Source: Planctomicrobium piriforme (GTDB taxonomy: Bacteria; Planctomycetota; Planctomycetia; Pirellulales; UBA1268). Taken from it: DNA of 40,674 nt. Every line of letters begins with the position of its first letter. Positions within the stretch are counted from its first letter, which is position 1. The DNA lies in contig CAMBPQ010000026.1 in assembly GCA_945869735.1 (NCBI GenBank), positions 1 through 40,674 on the forward strand. The letters are read 5' to 3'. Positions 9,137 to 18,963 of this stretch are shown here, piece by piece. Below the pieces are notes generated by a model. It was not told the DNA's origin, did no database searches, and saw only the letters and a program-made list of their open reading frames with translations. A program made the position numbers and the translations under genes.

Positions 9137-12100
9137 TGACGTTGACCTCCGCCTTTCTGGCCTCTTCTTGATCCTGCTTCGCGAGTTTCTGGAGTTCGGC
9201 AACGGCCCGCTTGTAATCAGTCGGCATCACCTTCACAAACTTCGACTGCTCCGTCGCCCAGCGGGCCAGGATCTCCCTGCCGCGGCCGCTGTCGGTGTAT
9301 TCGACATGCCTCTCGATCACCGCTTTGACGTAGTCGAGGTCGCTCTGGTCGAGCGGGTCGAGCTCCACCATTTCCATGTTTACCTTCGGACGAAACGTGC
9401 CGTTCGCGTCCCAGACGTAGGCGATGCCGCCGCTCATGCCAGCCGCGAAGTTGCGGCCCGTCTCGCCGAGAATCACGGCCCGGCCGCCGGTCATGTATTC
9501 GCAACCGTGGTCACCCGTGCCCTCGACCACCGCCTCGGCACCGCTGTTTCGCACGCAGAACCGCTCGCCGCAGATACCGCGGATGAAGATCTCGCCGCTG
9601 GTGGCCCCGTAGGCCACGACGTTGCCGGCAATGACGTTGTCTTCGGCCTTGAACAACGCCTCCTTCGCGGGCCGCACGATCACGCGGCCGCCGGAGAGCC
9701 CCTTGCCGCAGTAGTCGTTGACGTCGCCCTCCACCTTCACCTGCACGCCCGGCACGCCGAAGGCCATCACGCTCTGGCCGGCCGTGCCGGTGAAGGTGAT
9801 CTGGATCGTGCCGTCGGGCAGGCCGCCCGCACCGTGCCGCCGCGTCACCTCGCTCGACAGGATCGTGCCCACGGTGCGGTTGATGTTTCTGATCGGCAGA
9901 TCGATTTTTACCGGCTCCTTCCGTTCGAGAGCCGGCTTGCAGAGGTCGAGGAGCGTGGTCATGTCGAGCGACTCGGCGATCCCGTGGTCCTGCGACTGTT
10001 GGCAGGAGGTCTTCACGTGGGCCGGCACCTCCGGCTTATAGAGGATTGTCGAGAAGTCGAGCCCCTTCGCCTTCCAGTGCGCGATCGCGGCCCGCGTGTC
10101 GAGCCGGTCGACCCGGCCCACCATCTCCGCGATCGTGCGGAAGCCGAGCTTCGCCATCAGCTCGCGGATCTCCTCCGCGAGCATGAAGAAGAAGTTGACC
10201 ACGTGCTCCGGCTGGCCGGTAAACCTCTTGCGAAGTTCCGGATCCTGCGTGGCGACACCCACCGGGCAGGTGTTGAGGTGGCACTTCCGCATCATGATGC
10301 AGCCGATCACCACGAGCGACGCCGTCGCGATGCCGTATTCCTCGGCGCCGAGCAGCGTGGCGATGGCCACGTCCTTGGCCGTGCGGATCATGCCGTCGGT
10401 CTGCACGACGATCCGGCTCCGCAGGTCGTTCATCACGAGCACCTGATGGGCCTCGGCGAGGCCGAGCTCCCACGGGAGCCCGCAGTGCATGATCGAGGTC
10501 TGCGGGCTCGCGCCAGTGCCGCCGTCATGCCCCGAGATCAAGACCACGTCGGCCTTGCCCTTCGACACACCCGCCGCCACCGTGCCCACGCCCACCTCCG
10601 CCACCAGCTTCACGCTGACGCGGGCGTGGTGATTGGCATTTTTGAGGTCGTGGATCAGTTGGGCGAGGTCCTCGATCGAATAGATGTCGTGATGCGGCGG
10701 CGGTGAGATCAGGCCCACCCCCGGCGTGCTGTGGCGAATCCGAGCGATCTCTCGGTCGACCTTGTGGCCGGGGAGTTGGCCGCCCTCGCCGGGCTTTGCC
10801 CCCTGCGCCATCTTGATCTGCAGTTCCTTGGCGTTGACGAGGTACAGGCTCGTGACGCCAAACCGGCCGCTGGCCACCTGCTTGATCGACGAGTTCTTGC
10901 TGTCGCCGTTGGCCTCGAGCTGGTAGCGGAGCGGGTCTTCACCACCTTCGCCGGTGTTGGAGCGGCCGCCGAGCCGGTTCATGGCGATGGCGAGCGTCTC
11001 GTGGGCTTCCTTCGAGATCGACCCATACGACATAGCGCCGGTGGCGAATCGCTTCACGATCTCCTTGGCCGGCTCCACCTCGTCGAGCGGGATCGGCCCA
11101 GCGGAGGCGGGATCGTCGGCGGCCCACTTGAAATCGAGCAGACCGCGGAGCGTGAGGAGCTTCGTCTGCTGCTCGTCGATGAGCCGCTGATACTTCCGAA
11201 ACTCCTCGCGGCTGTTGATCTGCGTCGACCGTTGCAGCGATGCGACTACGTCGGGCGCGAGCATGTGAGCCTCGCCCTTGCGCCGCCAGGCGTAGCGGCC
11301 GCCGACGTCGAGTTCGAGCGTGTTTGGAACATTGGTCTGCGGCCAGGCGTGCTCATGCCGCTTGAGCGCCTCCGCCGCCACGCCCTCCAGCCCGATGCCG
11401 CCGATGCGGCTGGGGGTCCGCGTGAAAAACTCGTCGATCAGCAGATGATCAAGACCGACCGCCTCGAAGATCTGGGCGCCGCGGTAGCTCTGCTGCGTCG
11501 AGATGCCCATCTTGCTCATCACCTTGAGCAGGCCCTTCGTCGCCGCCTTGACGAAGTTCTTGTGCAGCTTCTCACGCGGGTGGTCGGCCGCGACCATCTG
11601 TTCGGCCTGCATTTGGTCGATGGTGGCGAAGGCGAGGTACGGGTTCACCGCGCCGGCGCCGTAGCCGGTGAGCAACGCAAACTGCTGCACTTCGCGGGCC
11701 TCACCCGTCTCCACGACCAACCCGCAGCGGGTCCGCGAACCCTCGCGAACGAGGTGGTGGTGCACGCCACCGGTGGCGAGCAGCGCCGGCACGGCCGCCA
11801 TGTCGCGGCACACGCCCCGGTCGGAGAGGACGAGGATCGTCGCCCCCGCCCGCACGGCCGTCGAAGCCTCGGCACGGATCGCGTCGAGCCGCTCCCGCAT
11901 ACCCGCCGCACCGCCGGTAGCCGGATAGAGCAGCGAGATCGTTTTTGCCACGAGCCCCGGCTGGGCCGCTGAGCCGGCCGAGCCGAGCGCCTTGATGCGG
12001 GCACACTCGGCGTTGGTGATCACCGGCGTCTCAAGCCGCAGGAGCCGGCATTGGTCGGGGGTCGCGTCGAGCAGATTTCCCTCACTGCCGATCGTGGTGA

Positions 12101-13835
12101 TCATCGACGTGATGATCTCCTCGCGGATCGCATCGAGCGGTGGGTTGGTGACCTGCGCGAAGAGCTGCTTGAAGTAGTTGGAGAGGAGCTGAGGCCTGTC
12201 AGAGAGCACGGCCAGCGGCGTGTCGTTGCCCATCGAGCCGATCGGCTCGGCACCGTCGGTCGCCATCGGCCCGAGGATCACCTTCAGGTCCTCGAGCGTG
12301 AAGCCGAACGCCCGTTGGAGTTCGAGCAGGCTCGAGTGCTCGCCCGCCACGCCGGCCGACCGCCACGGGTCGACGGCGTGCGCATGGCTGTCGGCCTTGC
12401 CGCTCACGAGCGTCTCCGAAGCTTCGACGGCGCGGTTCTTCGTAAACTCCGCCACGCCGGCCGGATCGGGCAGGGAGTCGAGACGCACCTGGTTGGAAGC
12501 GATCCACTCCCGCCAGGGCTTGGCGGTCGCAAGCCGCCGTTTGATCTCGTCGTCCTCGACGACCCGACCTTCCTTGGTGTCGACCAAGAACATTCGCCCG
12601 GGCCGCAGCCGCCCCTTGCGGACGACCTCGCCGGCCGGCAGTTGCAACACGCCCGCCTCGCTCGCCATCACGACGAGCCCGTCTTTCATCTGCCACCAGC
12701 GGCCCGGCCTGAGGCCATTGCGATCGAGCGTGGCGCCGATCCGTACGCCGTCGGTGAAGGCCAGCGCTGCCGGTCCGTCCCACGGCTCCGTCAGACAGGC
12801 CTGATATTCGTAGTAGGCCTTGAGGTCGTCGGGTATGCTCTCGTGTCCGCTCCACGGCTCCGGGATCAGCATGCTCACGGCCTCCTCGACCGACCGGCCT
12901 GCCAGCACGAGCAGTTCGAGCACGTTGTCGAACGTGGCCGAGTCGCTGCCTCCCTCGCGGACCACCGGCTTGATCTTGTCGAGGTCAGGTCCGAAGACCG
13001 GATGGGCGAGCATGCTCTCCCGGGCGTGCATCCAGTTGATGTTGCCGCGGACGGTGTTGATCTCGCCGTTGTGGGCGATGTAGCGGAACGGATGCGCCAG
13101 ATCCCAGGTCGGAAACGTGTTGGTGCTATACCGCTGGTGCACCAACGCCAGCCCGCTTTTCATCCGCGGGTCGCGGAGTTCGGGGTAATACTTGCCCACC
13201 TGGTTGGCGAGCAGGAGCCCCTTGTAGACGAGCGTCTTGGACGACAGCGAGCAGACGTAGCAGAAGGCCTGCTCGGAAAGCCCGAGCACACCGATCTCGA
13301 TGCCAAACCGCTTCCGCGCCACGAACAGCTTCCACTCGAAGTGGTCGCGGGAGACCTTTTTACCGCGAGCGATGAACGCCTGCTGCACGACCGGCTCCAC
13401 CTCGCGGGCCGTGCCGCCGATCGAGCGGTTATCGGTGGGCACCGACCGCCAGCCGAGGAACTCGAGGCCCTCTTCGCGGCAGACCTTTTCGAAGAAGGTC
13501 TCGGCGGCCTCCCGATCCCCGTCCGAGGGCGGCAGGAAGAAGTTGCCGACGGCCCAGTCGCCAGCCGGAGGCAGCGTGATGCCCGCCTGCAAGGCTGCGG
13601 CGGCGAAGAACTCCTGCGGCAGTTGCATGAGGATGCCGGCACCGTCGCCGGTGAGCGGATCGCAGCCGCAAGCCCCCCGGTGCGTGAGGTTTTCCAGCAC
13701 CTCGAGCCCCTTCCGGATGATCTCGTGGCTCGGCACACCGTGCATGTTGACCACAAAGCCCACGCCGCAGGCGTCGTGTTCGTTGGCAGGATCGTAGAGG
13801 CCCTGCTTGGCGGGGAGACCGGGGAGACGCTTCAT
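9129..13835 (-). CDS. gltB: Glutamate synthase, large subunit
   Basis: The product has 1568 residues. It hydrolyses glutamine, channels ammonia and forms glutamate from 2-oxoglutarate. The N-terminus is a short propeptide ending at DA|CGVGF, leaving Cys23 as the class II glutaminase nucleophile. The central and FMN-binding regions are complete ([33 protein letters not shown]), as is the 3Fe-4S motif [19 protein letters not shown]. The C-terminal GXGXG beta-helix domain shows GGRVIVRP and GANVVAYG-like repeats. ATG 13835 begins the family's conserved start; the frame stays open to 14198, but that extension overlaps lysR and is not GltB-like. It is followed by gltD with an 8-base overlap and preceded by a LysR gene in the same direction. 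Confidence 0.95.
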
Positions 13836-13902
13836 TGCGATGCTCGTGCTTGCTGCGATGGGGAAACAGAAACGGATCGGTGTGCGAGGGATGCCGGGAT
13901 GA

Positions 13903-14820
13903 TCACGCGTGCGCCACGTTGGGGGCCGCATCGACGTCGTGGGCGTGGCCGCGGAGCAGTTCGATGAATCGCTCCACGGTGGGTGCGAGCGGCGTCCCGC
14001 GGGCGCGGATGATGCCGAGTGGCCGGATGAGTTCCTCGCCCACCAGCCGCACCATGCAGAGCGTGCCAGCGGCGAGTTCGCGGCCGACGGTCGGCTCGGG
14101 CAGCAGGGCCACGCCTGCGTCGATTTCGACGGCCCGTTTGATCGTCTCGATGTTGTCAAACTCCATGACCACATTCGGCTCAGCGTTGTGGGCGGCAATG
14201 GCCCGGTCGAGTTCGTGCCGGATGACGAGGTCGCTGTCGAAGCCGACCATCCGCTGGCCGTGGAGTTCGTTCAGCGACATCTGCACCCGGCCCGCAAAGG
14301 AGTTGGTCGGCGCACAGGCGAGCACGATCGTCTCTTCCCGCCAGGGCTCCGCCTCGATGGAACGGCTGCTCCGCGGATAACTCACGATGCCGACGTCGGC
14401 CTGGCCCTGCTCGACCGATTCGAGCACGCGGTCGGGATGGAGGTATTCAAGCCGCACGTTCGCCTTCGGATGACGGCTCATAAAATCCTGCACGTAGCGG
14501 CTCATATGATGCAGGCCGACGGAATAGATCGCCGCCACGCGGACGCGGCCGGCGACCTCGTCATGGAGCGTGCGAACCGCATCTTCGAGCGCGTCGTAAC
14601 TGGCGATGATCTTCCGGCAGCCGTCGTAGAAAGCCTGCCCCTCACGGGTGGGCACGAGCGGCCGCTTCGAACGCTCGATCAGTTGCACGCCGAGCTGGTG
14701 TTCGAGTTGGCCGACGAGTTGGCTGGCCCCAGACTGCGAAATACCGTTGTCCGTCGCCGCCTTCGAGAAGCTGCGCCGCGAAATGATGTCGCAGAAGATT
14801 TTTAGAGACTTCAGGTTCAC
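13903..14820 (-). CDS. LysR-family transcriptional regulator, candidate regulator of gltBD
   Basis: The product has 305 residues. The N-terminal winged helix-turn-helix is typical: [20 protein letters not shown], then [20 protein letters not shown]. The periplasmic-binding-protein-like effector domain follows from about residue 90 ([19 protein letters not shown]). I prefer GTG 14820 (VNLKSLKIF), which gives the usual LysR length. The ATG at 14901 would add 27 non-family residues and falls inside an inverted repeat that looks like an operator. The gene ends 67 bases before gltB on the same strand, so co-transcription with glutamate synthase is plausible and a GltC-like role is inferred. It is divergent from the porin gene, which could equally be its target. 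The effector is unknown. Confidence 0.85.
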   Translation of the reverse strand: MNLKSLKIFCDIISRRSFSKAATDNGISQSGASQLVGQLEHQLGVQLIERSKRPLVPTREGQAFYDGCRKIIASYDALEDAVRTLHDEVAGRVRVAAIYSVGLHHMSRYVQDFMSRHPKANVRLEYLHPDRVLESVEQGQADVGIVSYPRSSRSIEAEPWREETIVLACAPTNSFAGRVQMSLNELHGQRMVGFDSDLVIRHELDRAIAAHNAEPNVVMEFDNIETIKRAVEIDAGVALLPEPTVGRELAAGTLCMVRLVGEELIRPLGIIRARGTPLAPTVERFIELLRGHAHDVDAAPNVAHA

Positions 14821-14878
14821 CAGAGTCCGCAAAAAGCGGCCCTGAAATGCAAATCCGCCCCATCCTTGATGAAAAAAA

Positions 14879-14904
14879 CGAATGATGCCGCCATGCATCA
14901 TTCG
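14879..14904. promoter_or_regulatory. Perfect inverted repeat, likely LysR-type operator
   Basis: Ten-base arms CGAATGATGC (14879-14888) and GCATCATTCG (14895-14904) surround CGCCAT. The site contains the T-N11-A pattern of LysR boxes (ATGATGC...GCATCAT). It lies about 60 bases upstream of the preferred lysR start and about 160 upstream of the divergent porin start, the usual place for an autoregulatory LysR site. Confidence 0.55.
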
Positions 14905-15061
14905 GAAAACAAATGCAAGATAGCCGTATTCGGGGGCGGGTCAAGCAGTTTCCCAGAGGCGGGCCAGCCGGGCCGCTCACGCGGCCAAGCCCCCTATCTT
15001 CCCTATTCCAAAAAACCTGCACAACCGGCACATCCGGACCCGATTTTGATGACGGTTTACT

Positions 15062-16483
15062 ATGCGCACTTCGTTCCTCTCCGCCGGGTTTTCGCTCGCC
15101 TGCCTGCTCCTGGTGGCGACCGCACCGTCGCGCGCCGACGAGGTGGGCCCGCCCCCGGAAGACGACGTCGAGCAGGCCCAGTATCTGGAGGAGGCGCTGA
15201 CCCACGAGGATCCGGCGCAAGAAGCCCGCATCCGCGAGCTCGTCGATGAGGCCGTCGAAGCTCGGCTCGCCGGGATTCCAAGGCCCAAATACATTCCGGC
15301 CACCGACATCGCGCCGCCCCAAGGACTGCTCCTCTATCAGTCAACCAAGGGCTTTCCGCTCTCCGTGGCGATGAGCGGGTTCATGCAGTTGCGCTGGCTC
15401 GAGTTCGCCCGATCTGCCACCTCGTGGACCAACTCCGCCGGCACCACCCTGCCGATCAACAACATCAACACGTTCAACCTCAACCGCGTGCTGCTTTCCT
15501 TCTCGGGGCATGTGGTCGACGAGCGACTCGTCTATCGTGTGGCGCTTTTCGGCACGTCTGACATGGGCGTGCGGTCGGCCTTCGTGCCGCTGGGCGTGAT
15601 GGGCTGGAAGTTCAGCGAGGCGGCCACGCTCGCCGGCGGCGTGACGATCGTGCCGAGTTCGCGGGAGTGGGTCGATGGGCAGCCGTGGACGGTCGGCGTC
15701 GATCGCAGCATGACCAACACCTTCTTCCGCCCGGGCTACAGCCCCGGCGTCTTCGCGATCGGTTCGCTCTTCGACAGCTCCGTGAACTACCAGGCAGGCG
15801 TCTGGAACGCGATCGACGGCGGCCAGGCGGGCGTGCTTCGTCGCGGCACGTCGATGGCGTGGGCCGGCAACACCTGGTGGGAGCCGCTCGGCCCGTTCGG
15901 CCTTGGCTACTCCGACATGGAGGGGCACGAAGATCCGGCGATCCGCGTCGGCATGAGCGGCACCTACGCGAAGACGCAGGCGATCATCTTCGCGGGCCTC
16001 AATCCGGAAGACACGATCGTGCGGCTTTCCGACGGCACGCCGCTGGCACTCCCCAACGCGCTCGGGCCTGACAGCCAACTCAGGCAATACGAGTTCCAAC
16101 TTGCCACCGTCGATGCGGGCTGGAAGTACGAGGGGTGGGCGGTGAACTTCGAGTATTACTTCCGGCTGCTCGACGGGTTCGTCGGCTCCGGCACGTTCGA
16201 ACGGTCAAGCATCTACGACCACGGTGGGCTGGGGTATGTGTCGTGGTGCTTCGTGCCGCGGACCTACGAGGTCTACGCCCGCTCAAGCGCATTGACCGGT
16301 CCCTACGGCACCGGCCAGGAATATGGCGGCGGTTTCAACTGGTATGTGAACCAGTCGCGGCAGGGCCGGTTTACGATCGAGGCCCTTCACATGAATCGCA
16401 ATCCGGCGCAGAACATCCTTTATCCCTACCGCGCCGGCTACACGGGCACCGCGATCCAGACGCAGTTCATGATGGTGTTTTAG
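15062..16483 (+). CDS. Outer-membrane beta-barrel porin (OprP/OprO-like)
   Basis: The product has 473 residues. The signal peptide is MRTSFLSAGFSLACLLLVAT followed by APSRADE. A short acidic, probably coiled-coil segment (about residues 30-70, rich in Glu/Ala) precedes the barrel, as in many planctomycete porins. From residue 100 on, alternating aromatic strands appear (MSGFMQLRWLEF, LNRVLLSFSGHVV, LVYRVALFGTSDM, WAVNFEYYFRLLDGF) and the protein ends FMMVF with a terminal phenylalanine, the barrel-insertion signal. The overall pattern resembles phosphate-selective porin O/P proteins. Specificity cannot be read from sequence. It is divergent from lysR, with a putative LysR operator between them, and is followed by a palindromic repeat. 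Confidence 0.75.
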   Translation: MRTSFLSAGFSLACLLLVATAPSRADEVGPPPEDDVEQAQYLEEALTHEDPAQEARIRELVDEAVEARLAGIPRPKYIPATDIAPPQGLLLYQSTKGFPLSVAMSGFMQLRWLEFARSATSWTNSAGTTLPINNINTFNLNRVLLSFSGHVVDERLVYRVALFGTSDMGVRSAFVPLGVMGWKFSEAATLAGGVTIVPSSREWVDGQPWTVGVDRSMTNTFFRPGYSPGVFAIGSLFDSSVNYQAGVWNAIDGGQAGVLRRGTSMAWAGNTWWEPLGPFGLGYSDMEGHEDPAIRVGMSGTYAKTQAIIFAGLNPEDTIVRLSDGTPLALPNALGPDSQLRQYEFQLATVDAGWKYEGWAVNFEYYFRLLDGFVGSGTFERSSIYDHGGLGYVSWCFVPRTYEVYARSSALTGPYGTGQEYGGGFNWYVNQSRQGRFTIEALHMNRNPAQNILYPYRAGYTGTAIQTQFMMVF

Positions 16484-16489
16484 TGCACG

Positions 16490-16609
16490 CCTCCCGACAG
16501 GAAGCCCCAAGCGCGAGCGCGGGGAATACGCCCTCCACCCCAACCCGTTCCACACCACGCCAACGCCCACCACCCGTATTCCCAGCGCTCGCGCTCCGGG
16601 CTTCTTGGC
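16490..16609 (+). repeat. Palindromic repeat, L-R pair
   Basis: The L arm (16490-16530, core GGAAGCCCCAAGCGCGAGCG) and R arm (16570-16609, core CGTATTCCCAGCGCTCGCGC) are separated by 39 bases. By eye, 26 of 29 core positions pair between L and R. Both arms carry the GAG/CTC version of the central triplet. The L arm starts only 7 bases after the porin stop codon, so the hairpin would form at the 3' end of the porin mRNA, upstream of argB. Confidence 0.9.
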
Positions 16610-16671
16610 CAAGCCGGGCGTGGCCTCGTTCCCGCCGCTTTTTCATCCGTATTCAACTCCCCAACGGGTGT

Positions 16672-16677
16672 TAGAAT
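16672..16677 (+). promoter_or_regulatory. Possible -10 element for the arg operon
   Basis: TAGAAT matches a sigma-70 -10 hexamer. No good -35 is visible at 16-18 bases. A start site near 16684 would leave a short leader before GTG 16718, which argues against translation from TTG 16685. Confidence 0.3.
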
Positions 16678-16717
16678 CTCTTGTTTGGTTCCTGCCTCAC
16701 GAAGGACCGTTCGCGAC

Positions 16718-17680
16718 GTGCCCTCCACTCCGTCCGTAACCAAGGCCCAGCAGAAGGCGATCCAGAAGGCCGACACGCTCATCGAAGCGCTTGGCTGGAT
16801 TCGCAAGTTCCGCGACACGACCACCGTCATCAAGCTCGGCGGCAGCGTCCTTGAACATCCCGACTCCCTCCGCCACCTGCTGCTCGACATCGTGTTTTTG
16901 TCGACGCTCGGCATGCGGATCGTGGTTGTCCACGGTGGCGGCAAGGCCATCAGCCGGGCGATGGACGAGGCCGGCATCGAGCCGAAGTGGGTGCAGGGTC
17001 GCCGCTACACAGACGACGCCACACTCGCCATCGTGGAGAAGGTGCTCGCCACCGAACTCAACCACGACCTGGTCGCCAAGCTCGAGGAGTTCGGCGGCCG
17101 GGCGATGTCGCTCAACTTTCTCTCGACCAACGTCCTGTTCGGTGAGCGGCTCACGCTCGACGGCCCCGACGGGCAGTCGGTCGACCTCGGCCATGTCGGC
17201 GAGGTCAACCGTGTCGACCGGCTCACGATTGACAACCTCATGTACGCCGGCCAAGTGCCGGTGATTCCCTCGATGGCCATGGGGCCCGATGGCGAGAAGC
17301 TCAACGTCAACGCCGACACCGCAGCGACGGCCGTGGCCGCCGGCATCGGGGCCGAAAAGCTCGTCGTGCTCTCCGACATCCCGGGCGTGCTCCGCGACGT
17401 CGCCGATTTCGAGAGCCTGATCCCGCACCTCACCGCCGCCGAAGCTCGTCGACTGATCGCCGACGGCACGATAGCGGCCGGCATGATCCCCAAGATCGAG
17501 GGCTGCCTCCAGACGCTGGAAGAGGGCGTCAAGAAGATCCACATCATCGACGGCCGCCTGCGGCACTCGCTCCTCCTCGAGATTTACACGACCAGCGGCG
17601 TCGGCACTGAGCTCGTCCGTGACGAGTCGCTGTCATCGCCCAAGCCCAAGTCCACGGCCGCTGCGGCCGGCAAACGGTAG
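16718..17680 (+). CDS. argB: Acetylglutamate kinase
   Basis: The product has 320 residues and phosphorylates N-acetylglutamate with ATP in arginine biosynthesis. Conserved amino-acid-kinase motifs are KLGGS (residues 39-43), VHGGGK (71-76), [16 protein letters not shown] and VLSDIPGVL, and [20 protein letters not shown] matches the family C-terminal lobe. A roughly 20-residue Ser/Pro/Lys/Ala tail follows the fold. I chose GTG 16718 over TTG 16685, since both are open and the extra 11 residues are not family-like. It is the first gene of argB-argD-argF, with 49 bases to argD. Confidence 0.93.
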   Translation: MPSTPSVTKAQQKAIQKADTLIEALGWIRKFRDTTTVIKLGGSVLEHPDSLRHLLLDIVFLSTLGMRIVVVHGGGKAISRAMDEAGIEPKWVQGRRYTDDATLAIVEKVLATELNHDLVAKLEEFGGRAMSLNFLSTNVLFGERLTLDGPDGQSVDLGHVGEVNRVDRLTIDNLMYAGQVPVIPSMAMGPDGEKLNVNADTAATAVAAGIGAEKLVVLSDIPGVLRDVADFESLIPHLTAAEARRLIADGTIAAGMIPKIEGCLQTLEEGVKKIHIIDGRLRHSLLLEIYTTSGVGTELVRDESLSSPKPKSTAAAAGKR

Positions 17681-17729
17681 CACACGGTTCCCCGCCCCTC
17701 TTCCCTCCTTTTTTAGATGGGAGTCTTCA

Positions 17730-18953
17730 ATGGCCACGATCGACTCTGCAGTCGGCGACGCGACACAGCGCGTGATCGACACGTTCGACCGCTACGTCGT
17801 GCCCAACTACAGGCGGTTCCCGGTGTGCCTCGTGAAGGGCGAGGGCTCGCGAGTGTGGGACGCCGAGGGCCGGGAATACCTCGACCTGTTTCCGGGCTGG
17901 GGCTGCAACCTTCTGGGCCACTGCCCCGAGCCGGTGGTCCGCGCGGTGCAGGAGCAGGTCGCGAAGCTGATCCACGTGCCCAACACGTGGTACACGGAGA
18001 CCCAGGGCGAATGGGCGCACCTGCTCTCGGAGCGGTCGTTCGGCGGGCAGGCCTTCTTCTGCAACTCCGGCACCGAGGCCAACGAGGCGGCGATCAAACT
18101 GGTCCGCCTTCGCACCAACGGTGAGAAATACAAGATCATCACGTTTCAGGGTGGCTTCCACGGCCGCACCATGGGGAGCGTGACGGCGACCGCGCAGCCG
18201 AAATACCACGAGGGCCTTGGGCCCATGCTCGCCGGCTTCCAGTATGCCCCGCACGGCGACCTCGCCGCCGTCGAAAAACTCGTCGATGACCGCACCGGCG
18301 GCATCCTCGTCGAGCCGATCCTCGGCGAGGGGGGCATCGTTCCCGCGCCGCCGGGCTTCCTCCAGGGCTTGCGGAAGATCGCCGACGAACGCGACTTGCT
18401 GCTCGTGTTCGACGAGGTGCAGTGTGGCTGCGGTCGGACCGGAAAGTGGTTCGGCTACCAGCACTTCGGCGTCGTACCCGACGTGATGACGCTCGCCAAG
18501 AGCCTCTGCGCCGGGATCGCCGGCGGCGCGATGCTCACCACAGGAGAGCTTGCCAAGCACCTCCGTCCGGGGATGCATGCCTCCACGTTCGGTGGCAATC
18601 CGATCGCTGCGGCCGCGGGCATCGCGACGATCCGCACGATCGAGGAGCAGGGGCTCCTGGGGCATGTCGATCGGGCAGCCGCGGCGTTCCGCACGCGACT
18701 CGAGGCGCTGCAGGACAGGTGCGATGCCGTCCGCGCCGTCCGCGTGATCGGCATGATGATCGGTGTCGAGCTCTCGATCGACTGCGCCGCCGTCGTGCAG
18801 GCGTGCCTCGACCGCAATCTGCTCGTCAACTCCACACAGGGCCGGGTCATCCGGCTCCTGCCAGCGATGACGATCTCCCCGGCCGACGTCGAGGACGGCT
18901 GCGACCGGCTGGCCGATGCGATCCTCGAAGTGGCGTCTCACACGGCCACCTGA
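17730..18953 (+). CDS. argD: Acetylornithine aminotransferase
   Basis: The product has 407 residues. This is a class III PLP enzyme interconverting N-acetylglutamate semialdehyde and N-acetylornithine. Motifs are FFCNSGTEANEAAIKLVR (PLP phosphate binding, from residue 109), FQGGFHGRT (139-147), FDEVQCGCGRTG (PLP aspartate, 227-238) and TLAKSLCAG with the Schiff-base lysine K257. ATG 17730 is preceded by GGGAG at good spacing; the frame is open further upstream into argB but that part is not family-like. It lies between argB and argF, 10 bases before argF, so arginine rather than other omega-amino substrates is the natural assignment. Confidence 0.93.
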   Translation: MATIDSAVGDATQRVIDTFDRYVVPNYRRFPVCLVKGEGSRVWDAEGREYLDLFPGWGCNLLGHCPEPVVRAVQEQVAKLIHVPNTWYTETQGEWAHLLSERSFGGQAFFCNSGTEANEAAIKLVRLRTNGEKYKIITFQGGFHGRTMGSVTATAQPKYHEGLGPMLAGFQYAPHGDLAAVEKLVDDRTGGILVEPILGEGGIVPAPPGFLQGLRKIADERDLLLVFDEVQCGCGRTGKWFGYQHFGVVPDVMTLAKSLCAGIAGGAMLTTGELAKHLRPGMHASTFGGNPIAAAAGIATIRTIEEQGLLGHVDRAAAAFRTRLEALQDRCDAVRAVRVIGMMIGVELSIDCAAVVQACLDRNLLVNSTQGRVIRLLPAMTISPADVEDGCDRLADAILEVASHTAT

Positions 18954-18963
18954 AAACCATCCC

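Noticed and set aside
9168-13967. Three long plus-strand open frames antisense to gltB (9168-10706, 10731-11972, 12051-13967)
   Set aside because: They lie opposite a fully conserved gltB. Their translations are rich in Arg, His, Asp and Val with no domain, as expected from the antisense of GC-rich codons.
13836-14198. N-terminal extension of gltB to 14198
   Set aside because: It overlaps the lysR coding sequence and does not resemble GltB; the conserved start is at 13835.
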